This document shows, piece by piece, positions 46,674 to 56,636 of a DNA stretch of 64,000 nt; the stretch's first letter is position 1, and each line of letters begins with the position of its first letter. The translations under genes and the position numbers were made by a program. Below the pieces are notes generated by a model, which was given only the letters and a program-made list of their open reading frames with translations, was not told where the DNA came from and did no database searches. The DNA is from an uncultured Bacteroidales bacterium (GTDB lineage Bacteria; Bacteroidota; Bacteroidia; Bacteroidales; G3-4614), in the NCBI GenBank assembly GCA_949297125.1, contig CASFRS010000003.1, forward strand, positions 26,661-90,660, in the 5' to 3' direction.

Positions 46674-49122
46674 ATGAATGTTTATTTTAAAGGTTTACTG
46701 AGGCTTGCATGCCTTTTTGCTTTTCTTCTGTTTCCGGCCCTGGGATACTGTGCGGAAACGGGCAAAGCGGTTATATCGGGGCGCATAGTTTCGTCCGACA
46801 AGGAGGGAATAGGTTTTGCATCGGTATCGATAAAAGATTCCTCCACTGGCGTCTACCCCGACGAACATGGAGTATTTTCGCTCGCTGCCGATGCCGGCAC
46901 GCACACGATAGTGTTCTCGGCTTTGGGTTTCGAGACGGAAGAGCGGCGCGTATCGGTCGCCCCGGGCGACAAGGTACATATGGACGTCTGCCTTAAGGAA
47001 CGGGACGTACGGCTTGGCGAAGTGCAGGTAACGGCCGACCGCGTGGGGCACGTAAAACGCTCGGCCTACAATGCCGTGGTTGTCGACACCAAAGGGTTGT
47101 CGAACTCCTCGCTGAACCTGAGCGATGCCCTGGAAAAAGTGCCGGGGATGAAAATAAGGGAAACCGGCGGGGTAGGCTCGGACATGCAGGTCATGCTGGA
47201 CGGGTTCAGCGGCAAGCACGTAAAGGTTTTTATCGACGGCGTACCGCAGGAGGGGGTAGGCTCGTCGTTCGGGCTGAACAATATTCCGGTGAATTTTGCC
47301 GAAAGGATTGAAGTTTACCGCGGAGTGGTGCCGGTAGGGTTCGGCACGGACGCGCTGGGGGGAGTGGTAAACATCGTTACGCGGCGCAACCGCCGCTCGT
47401 GGTTCGCCGACGCATCATATTCGTACGGGTCGTTCAACACGCACAAATCGTACGTCAATTTCGGCCAGACGCTGAAACGCGGCTTTTCATACGAAGTCAA
47501 CGTTTTTCAGAACTTCTCGGACAACAGCTACCATGTGGATGCCGACCACGTAAAACAATGGAACGACGACGGCAGCACTGTTATCACGGACGAGACTTTC
47601 CGCGTAAAACGTTTCAACGACAGATACCACAACGAGGCCGTAATGGCCAAGTTGGGAGTAGTGGGGAAGAACTGGGCCGACCGGCTTATGTTCGGCTTCA
47701 CGTTCTCCAACATGTACAAGGCCATCCAGACGGGGGGTAAGGCAATATACCGTATTCGGCGAAAAGCACCGCCGCGGGCGTTCGTTCATGCCGTCGCTGG
47801 AGTACAGCAAGAGGTCGCTTTTCGTAAAGGGCCTGGACGTGGTGCTGACGGCGAATTACAACAGGGACATAGCCACGAACGTAGACACGTCGCGCTACAT
47901 ATACAACTGGTTCGGCCAACGGAAACCCAATCCCAACGGGAGAGGAGAACAGTCGGAACAGTTTTCCCGCGCATACAACGACAACTGGAATGCCACGGTT
48001 ACGGTAAACTACCGTTTCGGCAGGATACACATGCTCTCGTTCAACAATGTGTGGAACGCATTCCGGCGCACCAACACGTCGCTGCTCACGGGAGCGGAAA
48101 TAGAGAATGTCTTTGACAAGGTTACCCGCAAGAATGTGGCGGGGGTATCGTACAGGCTCATGCCGTCGGAGAAATGGAACATTTCGGTTTTCGGCAAGTA
48201 TTACCACCAGTTCGTGTCCGGGCCTATGGCCACCGATGCCAACGCTTCCGATTTTTCAATGGTCAGCCGCACGTTAAACTCGGCCGGATACGGGGCGGCA
48301 GGCACATACTTCGTCCTGCCCGGACTGCAGGCCAAGGTATCGTACGAAAAAGCCTACCGCCTGCCCACCATAGAAGAGATGTTCGGCGACGAGGACCTGG
48401 AGAGCGGGAAGGTGGATATCCGTCCGGAGAACAGCGACAATGTCAATGTGAACATCAATTATTCCGGCAAATTCGGCAGGCACTCGTTATTTGCCGAAGG
48501 GGGCATGGTTTTCCGATACACGCGCGACTATATCCAGCGCAACATCCAGGATTTGAGCGGCGGCAGGGAGAACGCCACCTATGTCAATTACGGCAAGGTG
48601 CGGACGGTAGGGTTCAACGTATCGGCCCGCTACGGTTTTTCAAAATGGCTGAGCATAGGGGGGAGCTTTACCCGCATGGAGGTCCGCGACATGAACAAGT
48701 ACCAGATTGGAAGCACCGGGATTGCAACATACAACCTTACGTACAAGGCGCGCATGGCCAATGTACCGTACATGTTTGCCGACGGGGACGTAAGTTTCCA
48801 CTGGCATCACCTCGGCCGCAAGGACGCCGTACTTACGGTGAGCTACGACAACAGGTATCTGCACGGTTTCTGCTACAACTCGGAAGTTATCGGCTCGAAC
48901 AATGACGATTATATGATTCCCGACCAGTTTTCGCACAACCTGTCGATAGGGTACAGCCTGTGCGGGAGGCGGTACAACTTTTCATTCGAGTGCAGGAACC
49001 TGACGGACGAACGGCTGTACGACAACTTCAGCCTGCAAAAGGCCGGGCGGGCCTTTTACGGCAAGGTAAGGGTCTGTCTGTCCGGACGCGGGGAGCAGCA
49101 TAGGGGAAAGAAACATTTTTGA
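46674..49122 (+). pseudogene. XusA-like TonB-dependent receptor, frameshifted in a G6 run
   Basis: Two overlapping frames make one receptor. The first (46674 on) has a signal peptide, a CarboxypepD_reg-like domain (about 32-110), a plug (LSDALEKVPGMKIRE, VFIDGVPQEG, AERIEVYRGVVPVGFGTDALGG) and early barrel strands, then loses homology after NMYKAIQTG and ends at 48116. The rest of the barrel (KRSLFVKGLDVVLTANYNRD to the end, 49122) continues in another frame. Removing one G from the six at 47732-47737 joins them as QTGVRQYTVFGEK. The cause may be a real mutation, phase-variable slippage or a sequencing error. With DUF4374 and PepSY genes downstream, it matches the XusABC xenosiderophore system of Bacteroides thetaiotaomicron. 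Confidence 0.88.
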
Positions 49123-49141
49123 ACTTAACATATTTACGTTT

Positions 49142-50623
49142 ATGAAAAACAACTTGTTTTTTTTGAAAGGGGCGGCTGCCGCAGCTGCATGCTGCCTGCT
49201 CATGTCGTCGTGCAAGGATGACGACGGATTTGTTCCGCCTGCCCTGCAGGGGCTGAACGAGGTATCCAAGGGAAATTACGTTATTGCGGCTTCCGTTACC
49301 GGAGCAAGCGGCTCGACCAATGTACTGCTGACCGCCGCCCGCATAGACGACCCCACCTGCATGGTTACCCCCACTGTCCAGGGATTGCAGAACGACGGCG
49401 CCACATATTGGGTGTTTTATGAACAGCAGGCTCTGTTTGCCCTCAACTACCATCAGGGTTCGGCAGGGCAGACAAGTTCGTATTACCTGAATTCGGGTTT
49501 CGATATGGCAAAAAATTCGAGGACTTACGAATTGAGCCGTTTTACGACCTACGGGTTCTACGACAACCATATCGTTACATGCTCGTCGGGCGATGCGGTA
49601 ATAGACGGGCAGAGCTACTCGTATACCGACAACAAGGGGGCGAATGTTACGGAAACCTATTACCCGAAACATTTCAAACCGGCCTATATCGATGCCCTTA
49701 GCGAAACCGCCTCTGACGGGAACGGCGCTTCCGATGCGGCTTTGCGTTCGGAGAACTTCCTCGGCAACGGAGAGTACGTTACGCTGGCGGGACTGGAACA
49801 GGTAGGAACATATTTCTACTCGGCGGCAGTACCCATGGGGCTGAGCCAGTGGGGATACATACAATCGCCCGAAGGAAAGGAACACGGTTTTGTGAGAGAG
49901 GGGTACGAAGACCTGGTAAAGACGGAATCGGGCGGTTCGGGCAGCGGGTCGTACAAAGCCAACGAACTGCAATGGACGCAGTGGCCGGACGAATGCTGGG
50001 TCGCCGTTTTCAAGGACAAGTCGCTGAAGGAGCACAAGGTTGTAAAGACCGACAAGATAAGCTATGCCTGCGGTAGGAACAAGTCGCAGTATTACCAGAT
50101 GGTATGGAAGGCCGATGACGGATACCTTTACGTGCTTTCGACGAGCTATGCAAAGACCATGGCCGATGCGCGCCAGCGCACCTCGCTGCCGTCAGGTGCA
50201 GTGCGCATAGATACCCGTGCCGCGTGGGACGATATCGACTTCGACCCGAACTATTACAAACCTCTCAAGAACGAGGACGGGAGCGAAGCGGCATTCCTGC
50301 GCAGCTGGTACGCGGGAGGGACACACATCCTGCTGCTGGCTTACGACAAGGAGATTTCCGCAAGCGACAAGACAGCAAACCGCCTTGTCATTTTCGACAC
50401 TACGGGCGACGGTACGTTGAGGAGCGTAAAAGGGCTGCCGTCGAATATCACCGGATTCGGGAGCACCCCTTATTTTGAAGACGGGTTTGCGTATGTAATC
50501 GTATCGGTAAGCGACGGATACCCGGCCGTTTACAAGATAGACCTGGCCTCGGCCACGGCTTCCAAGGGGCTTACCATTGTAGCTACCCAGGCTGCCGCCG
50601 TAGGGAAACTCGGAGTGAAATAA
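49142..50623 (+). CDS. DUF4374 lipoprotein (XusB-like)
   Basis: The 493-residue protein has a lipobox, LLMSSC, followed by KDDDG, the acidic start typical of surface-exposed lipoproteins in this phylum. The body is a probable beta-propeller (repeated strands such as [54 protein letters not shown]). DUF4374 proteins paired with a TonB receptor and a PepSY protein correspond to XusB, which binds siderophores such as enterobactin at the cell surface. It starts 19 bases after the receptor and is intact. Confidence 0.88.
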   Translation: MKNNLFFLKGAAAAAACCLLMSSCKDDDGFVPPALQGLNEVSKGNYVIAASVTGASGSTNVLLTAARIDDPTCMVTPTVQGLQNDGATYWVFYEQQALFALNYHQGSAGQTSSYYLNSGFDMAKNSRTYELSRFTTYGFYDNHIVTCSSGDAVIDGQSYSYTDNKGANVTETYYPKHFKPAYIDALSETASDGNGASDAALRSENFLGNGEYVTLAGLEQVGTYFYSAAVPMGLSQWGYIQSPEGKEHGFVREGYEDLVKTESGGSGSGSYKANELQWTQWPDECWVAVFKDKSLKEHKVVKTDKISYACGRNKSQYYQMVWKADDGYLYVLSTSYAKTMADARQRTSLPSGAVRIDTRAAWDDIDFDPNYYKPLKNEDGSEAAFLRSWYAGGTHILLLAYDKEISASDKTANRLVIFDTTGDGTLRSVKGLPSNITGFGSTPYFEDGFAYVIVSVSDGYPAVYKIDLASATASKGLTIVATQAAAVGKLGVK

Positions 50624-50639
50624 CCGTATTGCGTTTTTC

Positions 50640-50677
50640 GGGAAAAGGCCGGCGGCATCAGTCTCCGGCCTTTTCCC
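50640..50677 (+). terminator. Hairpin between XusB-like and PepSY genes
   Basis: GGGAAAAGGCCGG and CCGGCCTTTTCCC form a perfect 13-bp stem around 12 bases, 16 bases past the XusB-like stop. It may reduce expression of the PepSY gene relative to the surface genes. Confidence 0.6.
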
Positions 50678-50702
50678 TGCAATTCCATATAAGGCACATA
50701 TC

Positions 50703-51878
50703 ATGAAAAGAATTTTCGGATGGCTGCACTTGTGGCTATCTGTCCCGTTCGGGATTATAATAGCCCTTATCTGTTTTTCGGGGGCCATGCTTGTATTTGA
50801 GGACGAAATTGAAGAGGTGGCATACCGCAATATCTTTTTCGTAAACAAAACCGGGCAGAAACCGCTTCCGGCCGATATACTGATTGAGAAGGCCGAAGCC
50901 GCACTCCCCGACGGGGTAAGGGTTACCGGGCTTACGGTTTTTTCCGACCCCGCCAGATGCTATCGCGCCGATGTGTCGAAGCCGCGCAGGGGCGCGGTAT
51001 ACATCGACCAATACACGGGGAGGGTTACCGGGCATTATGAACGCCTGCCGTTTTTCAAGGCAATGTTCGGACTGCACCGCTGGCTGCTGGATACCCGCCC
51101 GTCGGACGGCGGCATTTTCTGGGGCAAACTGATTGTAGGAGTGAGTACGCTGCTCTTTACGGCAATCCTGATTACGGGTGTGATCATATGGTGGCCGCGC
51201 ACGGCAAAGAACCTGCGCCGGAAACTGGCGGTAAAAGTATCGGCCGGGTGGTACCGGTTCTGGTACGGGCTGCATACGGCCGGGGGCATCTACGCGACAG
51301 CCGTACTGCTGGTATTGGCCCTTACCGGCTTGACATGGTCGTTCAACTGGTACAGGGACGGCTTTTACAGGCTCTTCGGCGCGGAAACGGCACGGCAGCC
51401 GCAAAAACACGGGGACAGACCGGAGCAAAGTTCCGGGGCGGGAAGCCACGACCCTGGCAGGAGCGATGCCGCCGGTGCGGAGAAAGGGCGCACGGCATCG
51501 TTCGCGTATGCGCAGCGGGTACTTGACAGGATGCGCAACGACAACCCCGGGTTCGGGAGGATAAGCGTAAGCGAGGGGACGGCAAGCGTATATTCGGGAG
51601 AAACGGGAAACAGCAGGGCCGCAGACAGGTATTATTTCAATACGGAGAACGGCGAACCGACCGGTTCGGCCTTATATGCCGACACGGAACGCGCCGCCAA
51701 ACTGCGCGGCTGGATTTACTCCGTCCACGTTGGGAGCTGGGGCGGGAGTGTTACCAAAACAATAGTCTTCCTTGCCGCGCTCCTTGGTGCCGCCCTGCCG
51801 CTTACCGGGTATTATCTCTGGGTTAAACGGCTTCTGCGCAAGAGACGCCGGACGGGATACCGTACGGACAAGGGTTGA
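50703..51878 (+). CDS. PepSY membrane protein (XusC-like)
   Basis: The 391-residue inner-membrane protein matches PepSY-associated TM family proteins: first helix GWLHLWLSVPFGIIIALICFS (His in the membrane), a periplasmic PepSY-like region (about 50-100, YIDQYTGRVTGHY), FGLHRWLLD, and later helices around 140-165, 195-220 and 345-370. Conserved membrane His residues suggest heme-linked electron transfer, and family members are thought to reduce ferric siderophores. An insert at about 227-262 is rich in Gly, Ala, Ser and charged residues and looks disordered. It completes the XusABC-like set. Confidence 0.87.
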   Translation: MKRIFGWLHLWLSVPFGIIIALICFSGAMLVFEDEIEEVAYRNIFFVNKTGQKPLPADILIEKAEAALPDGVRVTGLTVFSDPARCYRADVSKPRRGAVYIDQYTGRVTGHYERLPFFKAMFGLHRWLLDTRPSDGGIFWGKLIVGVSTLLFTAILITGVIIWWPRTAKNLRRKLAVKVSAGWYRFWYGLHTAGGIYATAVLLVLALTGLTWSFNWYRDGFYRLFGAETARQPQKHGDRPEQSSGAGSHDPGRSDAAGAEKGRTASFAYAQRVLDRMRNDNPGFGRISVSEGTASVYSGETGNSRAADRYYFNTENGEPTGSALYADTERAAKLRGWIYSVHVGSWGGSVTKTIVFLAALLGAALPLTGYYLWVKRLLRKRRRTGYRTDKG

Positions 51879-51921
51879 AGCCCGCCGTATCCGGAAAATG
51901 AAGAGAGGTCCTTCAAGACAC

Positions 51922-51956
51922 AAAAAAAGGTTCGGTTTGTTTACCGAACCTTTTTT
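51922..51956. terminator. Bidirectional terminator
   Basis: AAAAAAAGGTTCGGT and ACCGAACCTTTTTT form a stem with an A run on one side and a T run on the other. It serves both the PepSY gene and the convergent tRNA-Pro. Confidence 0.92.
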
Positions 51957-51957
51957 G

Positions 51958-52031
51958 TCGGGGTGACTGGATTCGAACCAGCGACCACACGCCCCCCAGA
52001 CGTGGACTCTACCGGACTGAGCTACGCCCCG
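51958..52031 (-). tRNA. tRNA-Pro (anticodon GGG)
   Basis: The minus strand gives acceptor CGGGGCG against CACCCCG (one C-A mismatch), U8-A9, D arm GCTC/GAGT, anticodon loop CTGGGGG with GGG, T arm GCTGG/CCAGT with loop TTCGAAT, discriminator A. It reads CCC and CCU. Confidence 0.92.
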
Positions 52032-52120
52032 ATTTCCGGCGACAAAGGTAGCACCTTATTTTTTATTATGCAATATGTAGGCGCGTTTTTTTATATTGCA
52101 CCTGTTTTTTTACGCCGCCG

Positions 52121-53182
52121 TTACATCCCGAACAGGTCGCGATATATATCGAGGGAAGCTTCTATCTCGTCCTTTCCGGCCGCCACGTTTATTTCCACCT
52201 CGCCTACATCCTTCAGCAGGGTGAAGTTTACGCGTCCCGCCTCGTTTTTCTTGTCGTGCCTTATCTTGTCGATTATGAACGGATAGTCGTTGCACGTAAA
52301 CGGGAATACCCCGTAATGCCGGCGTATGTATCCGGCAAGCCTCCGTACCTCTTTCTCGGGAAAACCGAGTTTCATGTGCGACAGCACGGCCTCGCACACC
52401 AGTCCCCATGCCACTGCATATCCGTGCTGTACCGGCTTGCCGCGTTTCAATGCAAGGCTTTCAAGGGCATGTCCTACCGTATGCCCCAGGTTCAGGGCCT
52501 TGCGTATCCCTTTTTCGTACGGATCGGCCTCCACTACCCTCTCCTTTACCGCCACCGACTCCTCCACAAGACGGAGCAAGGCATCGTAATCGGGATTGCA
52601 AAGGTCGAACGCCAGCAGCCTGTCGTAGCTCTCCCGGGCGCTTATCAGCCCGTGCTTGAGCATCTCGGCAAACCCCGATACAAGATGCTCGGGTTGCAGG
52701 GTCTTGAAGAACTGCGTGCTGATTATTACTGTTTCGGGGTGCTTGAAGGCCCCTATTTCGTTTTTCAACCCGCCGAAATTGATGCCGGTCTTCCCGCCCA
52801 CGGCGGCATCTACGGCGCCGAGCAGCGTTGTAGGGATGTTTATGTGTTTCATGCCGCGCTTGAAGGTGGCTGCCGCAAACCCGCCGAGATCCGTTACCAT
52901 CCCGCCGCCTATGTTCACCAGCAGGCTGCCCCGGGTTGCCCCGCCTGCCCCGAGAGCTTTCCATACGTTTTCCAGCGCGGCAAGGGTTTTATGGTCGTCA
53001 TCGGGTTTTATTACTATCTCGGCTGCAATTTCCGAACGGAAGCGCGTTCCGTTGAAAAGGGGCATGGCAAGTTCCGACGTATTTTCGTCGGTTACCACAA
53101 AAAGCCGGTCGTACGGAAGCGTCCGTATCGCTTCATCGGCCGTTGCGGCAACGTCGGGGGTAAAGAGTATCCGGGTTTGCAT
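52121..53182 (-). CDS. aroB: 3-dehydroquinate synthase
   Basis: The 353-residue NAD- and zinc-dependent enzyme closes DAHP to 3-dehydroquinate, the second shikimate step. The NAD site NIGGGMVTDLGGFAAATFKRG (about 90-110), HINIPTTLLGAVDAAVGGKTGIN, and the zinc ligands in EMLKHG and LNLGHTVGHALE are visible. The order and length fit AroB. The HAD phosphatase gene is 6 bases upstream, so they probably share a transcript. Confidence 0.97.
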   Translation of the reverse strand: MQTRILFTPDVAATADEAIRTLPYDRLFVVTDENTSELAMPLFNGTRFRSEIAAEIVIKPDDDHKTLAALENVWKALGAGGATRGSLLVNIGGGMVTDLGGFAAATFKRGMKHINIPTTLLGAVDAAVGGKTGINFGGLKNEIGAFKHPETVIISTQFFKTLQPEHLVSGFAEMLKHGLISARESYDRLLAFDLCNPDYDALLRLVEESVAVKERVVEADPYEKGIRKALNLGHTVGHALESLALKRGKPVQHGYAVAWGLVCEAVLSHMKLGFPEKEVRRLAGYIRRHYGVFPFTCNDYPFIIDKIRHDKKNEAGRVNFTLLKDVGEVEINVAAGKDEIEASLDIYRDLFGM

Positions 53183-53188
53183 ATAGCG

Positions 53189-53923
53189 TTATCTGTTGTA
53201 TGTTATTATCTGGTCTATCTGCCGGTAAAGCGACGCCATGTCGGGGAAAACCAGGTCGGCGCCGGCTTCCGTCAGCGCGGCATCGGGCAACGGGCCAGTA
53301 TTTACGGCTACCGTAAATATTCCGGCGGCTACGCCTGCCTCCACTCCCAGCGGAGCGTTTTCCAGCACCACGGCATTGCAGGGCGCGACACCGCCCTTTT
53401 TCAGCCCCATAAGATAGGGCTCGGCATCGGGCTTTCCCTTTTTTACATCGAAGGCCGTTACCATTGCCCCTGGGGTGAATATTCCGGGATAGTCGGCCTC
53501 TATCTTGTCAAGCAGGGAACGTTGTCCCGAACCTGTTACAAGCACGGCCCTTATACCGGCATCCTTTATGCGGCGCATAAGCCGCTGCGCTCCGGGCATG
53601 GGGTCGGCCTTGCCGAAAGCCACGAAACGCCGCGCCTTCTCGGCATAGATGCGGGAGGTCTCTTCGTCGTCGACCTCGCGCCCTTTGTCGCGTGTAAAAT
53701 AGATGTTTATCGTGGCTTTCCCGGTGCGTCCTTCGTGCATGTAAAACTCCTCGGGACGGCACTCTATCCCTTCGCCCTGCATGGTTGCCGCCCATGCTGC
53801 GGCATGGTACTTCATGGAATCGTACAACACCCCGTCCATGTCGGAGAGGATGGCTTCCAGCCGGAAGCGGCATCCCCGCCGCTCCTCGTACCGCCTGATT
53901 GCCGCTGTTACCGGATTGTCCAT
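53189..53923 (-). CDS. HAD hydrolase, beta-phosphoglucomutase-like
   Basis: The 244-residue protein has HAD motif I at LSDMDGVLYDSM (Asp28 nucleophile, Asp30 acid/base), a helical cap (about 35-115), motif II VLVTGSGQ (Thr/Ser), motif III lysine in KKGKPDAEPY, and motif IV VLENAPLGVEAG, where the usual EDS is ENA. It resembles beta-phosphoglucomutase or sugar phosphatases. The 20-residue N-terminal extension before motif I is longer than usual. It precedes aroB by 6 bases. Substrate is unknown. Confidence 0.87.
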   Translation of the reverse strand: MDNPVTAAIRRYEERRGCRFRLEAILSDMDGVLYDSMKYHAAAWAATMQGEGIECRPEEFYMHEGRTGKATINIYFTRDKGREVDDEETSRIYAEKARRFVAFGKADPMPGAQRLMRRIKDAGIRAVLVTGSGQRSLLDKIEADYPGIFTPGAMVTAFDVKKGKPDAEPYLMGLKKGGVAPCNAVVLENAPLGVEAGVAAGIFTVAVNTGPLPDAALTEAGADLVFPDMASLYRQIDQIITYNR

Positions 53924-53972
53924 TTTGCAAACGGTTGCGTTTTTACTGCCGCAAAATTACTAAACTTTTTCT

Positions 53973-53980
53973 TACCTTTG
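53973..53980 (+). promoter_or_regulatory. -7 element of priA
   Basis: TACCTTTG is a perfect -7 match, 25 bases before the priA start. No good -33 is seen at the usual distance. Confidence 0.5.
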
Positions 53981-54004
53981 TTTGCCCCCGGCCAAAAGAT
54001 AGCA

Positions 54005-56473
54005 ATGCCACGTTTTGCCGATATAATACTGCCTCTCCCGATGAACAGGTACTTTACCTACGCTGTTCCCGACCGGTTATGCAACATGCTTGGAACCGGG
54101 AGCAGGGTTATCGTGCCGTTCGGGGCTAAAAAGTATTATACGGGGATTGTTTGCAGGGTTCACGATACGCCCCCGAGCGGCTACGAGACGAAGGATATAG
54201 AGGAGGTGCTCGACCCCGACCCCATTCTCCGCCCCATACAGATACGGTTCTGGGAATGGATGGCAGGATACTGCCTTTGCAGTGTGGGGGACGTTTTCAA
54301 GGCTGCCGTCCCGTCGGGGCTGAAACTGGAGAGCGAGACAAGAGTCTCCATTACCCCGGGTATGGGCGAGGAGGCATTCGACGGGATGTCGGAGCGGGAA
54401 CGGCAGATAGCGGACTTCCTTAAAAGTTCGGGAAACGGCGTAACCCTTGCCGCCCTGGCAAAAGGATGCGGCGTAAAGAGCATAATGCCGGCTATCAGGC
54501 CGCTGCTGGAAAAATCGGTTATCTCCCTGACCGAAGAGGTAAAAAGGAAATACCGCCCAAAAACCGAGACCTACCTGAAACTCTGCATCGGAAGACGAGA
54601 CGATACGGCCCTGCGGGAACTGTTCAGTTCCTTGTCGGGAGCAAAAAAGCAGATGTCCCTTCTGGTCGGGTATCTTGAACTGTCGGGGTTTGCACGCCCC
54701 GGTGCAGAAAAGGATGTTGCACGCCGCACGTTGCTGGAAAAGACCGGCGTATCGCCCGCCGTACTGAACGCCATGATAGACAAGGGGATATTCGCCCCAT
54801 TCAGGAAAGAGGTGAGCCGCCTGGGCGACCTGCCCTCCTCTACTGAAGAAGCGCACGCCCTCAACCCCATCCAGACGAAAGCGCTTGAAGAGATAAGGCG
54901 GGGGTTCGCCGACAAAGGGGTGGTTCTGTTGCACGGGGTTACATCGAGCGGAAAGACCGAGATTTACATCCACCTTATCGAGGAGACTTTGCGGAAAGGG
55001 AAACAGGCGCTCTTTTTAGTTCCGGAGATAGCCCTCACCGCCCAACTTGCCAACAGGCTCGCCCGGGTTTTCGGGAACAGGCTCGGGGTATACCATTCCA
55101 AGTTCTCGGACAACGAGCGGGTAGAGATATGGAATTCGCTGTTGCGCGACGGCGAAATACGCGTGGTTCTCGGGGTACGGTCGTCCATATTCCTCCCTTT
55201 CAAGGAGTTGGGCCTCGTTATTGTGGACGAGGAGCATGACGGCAGCTACAAGCAGCAGGAACCCGCCCCGCGGTATAATGCGCGCAATGCCGCCATAATG
55301 CTGGCGACGATGTTCAAGGCAAAAACGCTGCTGGGCAGCGCAACGCCGTCGGTGGAAAGCTATTACAATGCCTCGACCGGGAAATACGCCCTTGTCGCGC
55401 TGAAGTCGAGATACGCCGGCATATCCCTGCCGAAGATAGAGATTGCCGATACCGGGACCCTGCGCCGCAAGAAGATGATGGACGGAGAAATTTCGCCCCG
55501 GCTCGCCGAAGAGGCTAAAAGGGCCCTCGATGCGGGGGGGCAGGTTATACTGTTCCGTAACAGGCGCGGGTTCGCCCCCGTTGTAGAGTGCAGGGATTGC
55601 GCATGGGTACCTAAATGCAGGGATTGCGATGTATCGCTGACATACCACAAGCGGACAGGGCAGCTGACATGCCACTATTGCGGCTACTCCGAACCGATGC
55701 CGGCAAGATGCCCCGCCTGCGGGAGCATACATCTGGAGGGTATAGGAGCAGGTACGGAACATATTGAGGAGGAGGCAGCCGTAAAATTTCCGGGATACGC
55801 AATTTCAAGAATGGACCTCGACACCACCCGCTCGCGCAAGGCATATATGGAAATCATAGAGGATTTCGAGAAACGCCGCTCGCAGATTCTTATCGGCACG
55901 CAAATGGTAACAAAGGGCCTCGACTTCGGCGGAGTGCGCGTTGTAGGAATCCTGGGGGCCGATACCATGCTTAACTTCCCCGATTTCCGGGCCGACGAAC
56001 GGAGTTTCCAGCTAATGGAACAGGTGGCCGGACGGGCCGGACGGCAGGGGGCTCAGGGAACGGTGGTAATACAGACGGCCAGGCCGTCGCACCCGATAAT
56101 AGAACAGGTGGCAAGACACGACTACGAAGCCATGTACGCCATGCAGGTGGCCGAAAGGCGGGCATACGGCTACCCGCCCTTCTCGCGCCTTATCGACGTG
56201 TACCTGAAAGGAGGGGACGAAGCCGTTACGGACAGGGCGGCAAGGCTCTATGCCGCCAGATTGCGCGGCATATTCGGCACCCGAGTACTGGGCCCGGACG
56301 TCCCGGCCGTTTCAAGGATTCAGACCATGTTCATCAGAAAAATACTGATCAAAACAGAGACCACGGCTGCAATATCGGGCGTAAAGGAGATCCTGCGCAG
56401 GGAACAGGAGACGTTCTCGGCCACGAAAGAGTTCCGCGGCATAAGCATATATTACGACGTAGACCCCATGTAA
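54005..56473 (+). CDS. priA: Primosomal replication helicase PriA
   Basis: The 822-residue 3'-to-5' helicase restarts stalled forks. An N-terminal DNA-binding domain (about 1-105, RFADIILPLPMNRYFTYAVPD) precedes the helicase core with Walker A LLHGVTSSGKTEIYI (about 310-324), the DEEHD box in LVIVDEEHDGSYKQQE, and motif VI LMEQVAGRAGRQG. The zinc cysteines lie at CRDCAWVPKCRDCDVSL and CHYCGYSEPMPARCPACGS. The frame is open far upstream, but the ATG at 54005 begins the conserved domain and follows the promoter. Confidence 0.97.
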   Translation: MPRFADIILPLPMNRYFTYAVPDRLCNMLGTGSRVIVPFGAKKYYTGIVCRVHDTPPSGYETKDIEEVLDPDPILRPIQIRFWEWMAGYCLCSVGDVFKAAVPSGLKLESETRVSITPGMGEEAFDGMSERERQIADFLKSSGNGVTLAALAKGCGVKSIMPAIRPLLEKSVISLTEEVKRKYRPKTETYLKLCIGRRDDTALRELFSSLSGAKKQMSLLVGYLELSGFARPGAEKDVARRTLLEKTGVSPAVLNAMIDKGIFAPFRKEVSRLGDLPSSTEEAHALNPIQTKALEEIRRGFADKGVVLLHGVTSSGKTEIYIHLIEETLRKGKQALFLVPEIALTAQLANRLARVFGNRLGVYHSKFSDNERVEIWNSLLRDGEIRVVLGVRSSIFLPFKELGLVIVDEEHDGSYKQQEPAPRYNARNAAIMLATMFKAKTLLGSATPSVESYYNASTGKYALVALKSRYAGISLPKIEIADTGTLRRKKMMDGEISPRLAEEAKRALDAGGQVILFRNRRGFAPVVECRDCAWVPKCRDCDVSLTYHKRTGQLTCHYCGYSEPMPARCPACGSIHLEGIGAGTEHIEEEAAVKFPGYAISRMDLDTTRSRKAYMEIIEDFEKRRSQILIGTQMVTKGLDFGGVRVVGILGADTMLNFPDFRADERSFQLMEQVAGRAGRQGAQGTVVIQTARPSHPIIEQVARHDYEAMYAMQVAERRAYGYPPFSRLIDVYLKGGDEAVTDRAARLYAARLRGIFGTRVLGPDVPAVSRIQTMFIRKILIKTETTAAISGVKEILRREQETFSATKEFRGISIYYDVDPM

Positions 56474-56597
56474 TACGCCCCGCGCAAATACGGGAATGCG
56501 GCCCATACGCCTGTATACGGGAGGATACCCCGTACACGGGGAAAAGATTTTTTGAATTTTAAGCACACGGACAGTATACAAATTCGTTTTATACTCG

Positions 56598-56605
56598 TAC
56601 CTTTG
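56598..56605 (+). promoter_or_regulatory. -7 element of mdh
   Basis: TACCTTTG lies 32 bases before the mdh start. The -33 at 19 bases is TATA, a poor match. Confidence 0.5.
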
Positions 56606-56636
56606 CAGAAAGATTAACCGATAAACAATAATCATT

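Noticed and set aside
46321..46677. An open frame of 118 codons between pyk and the XusA-like gene
   Set aside because: It overlaps the pyk promoter and the XusA-like promoter, and its product matches nothing.
52256..54004. Upstream extension of priA to a 1405-residue protein
   Set aside because: The extra part is antisense to aroB and the HAD gene. PriA homology begins at the ATG at 54005, just after a -7 element.
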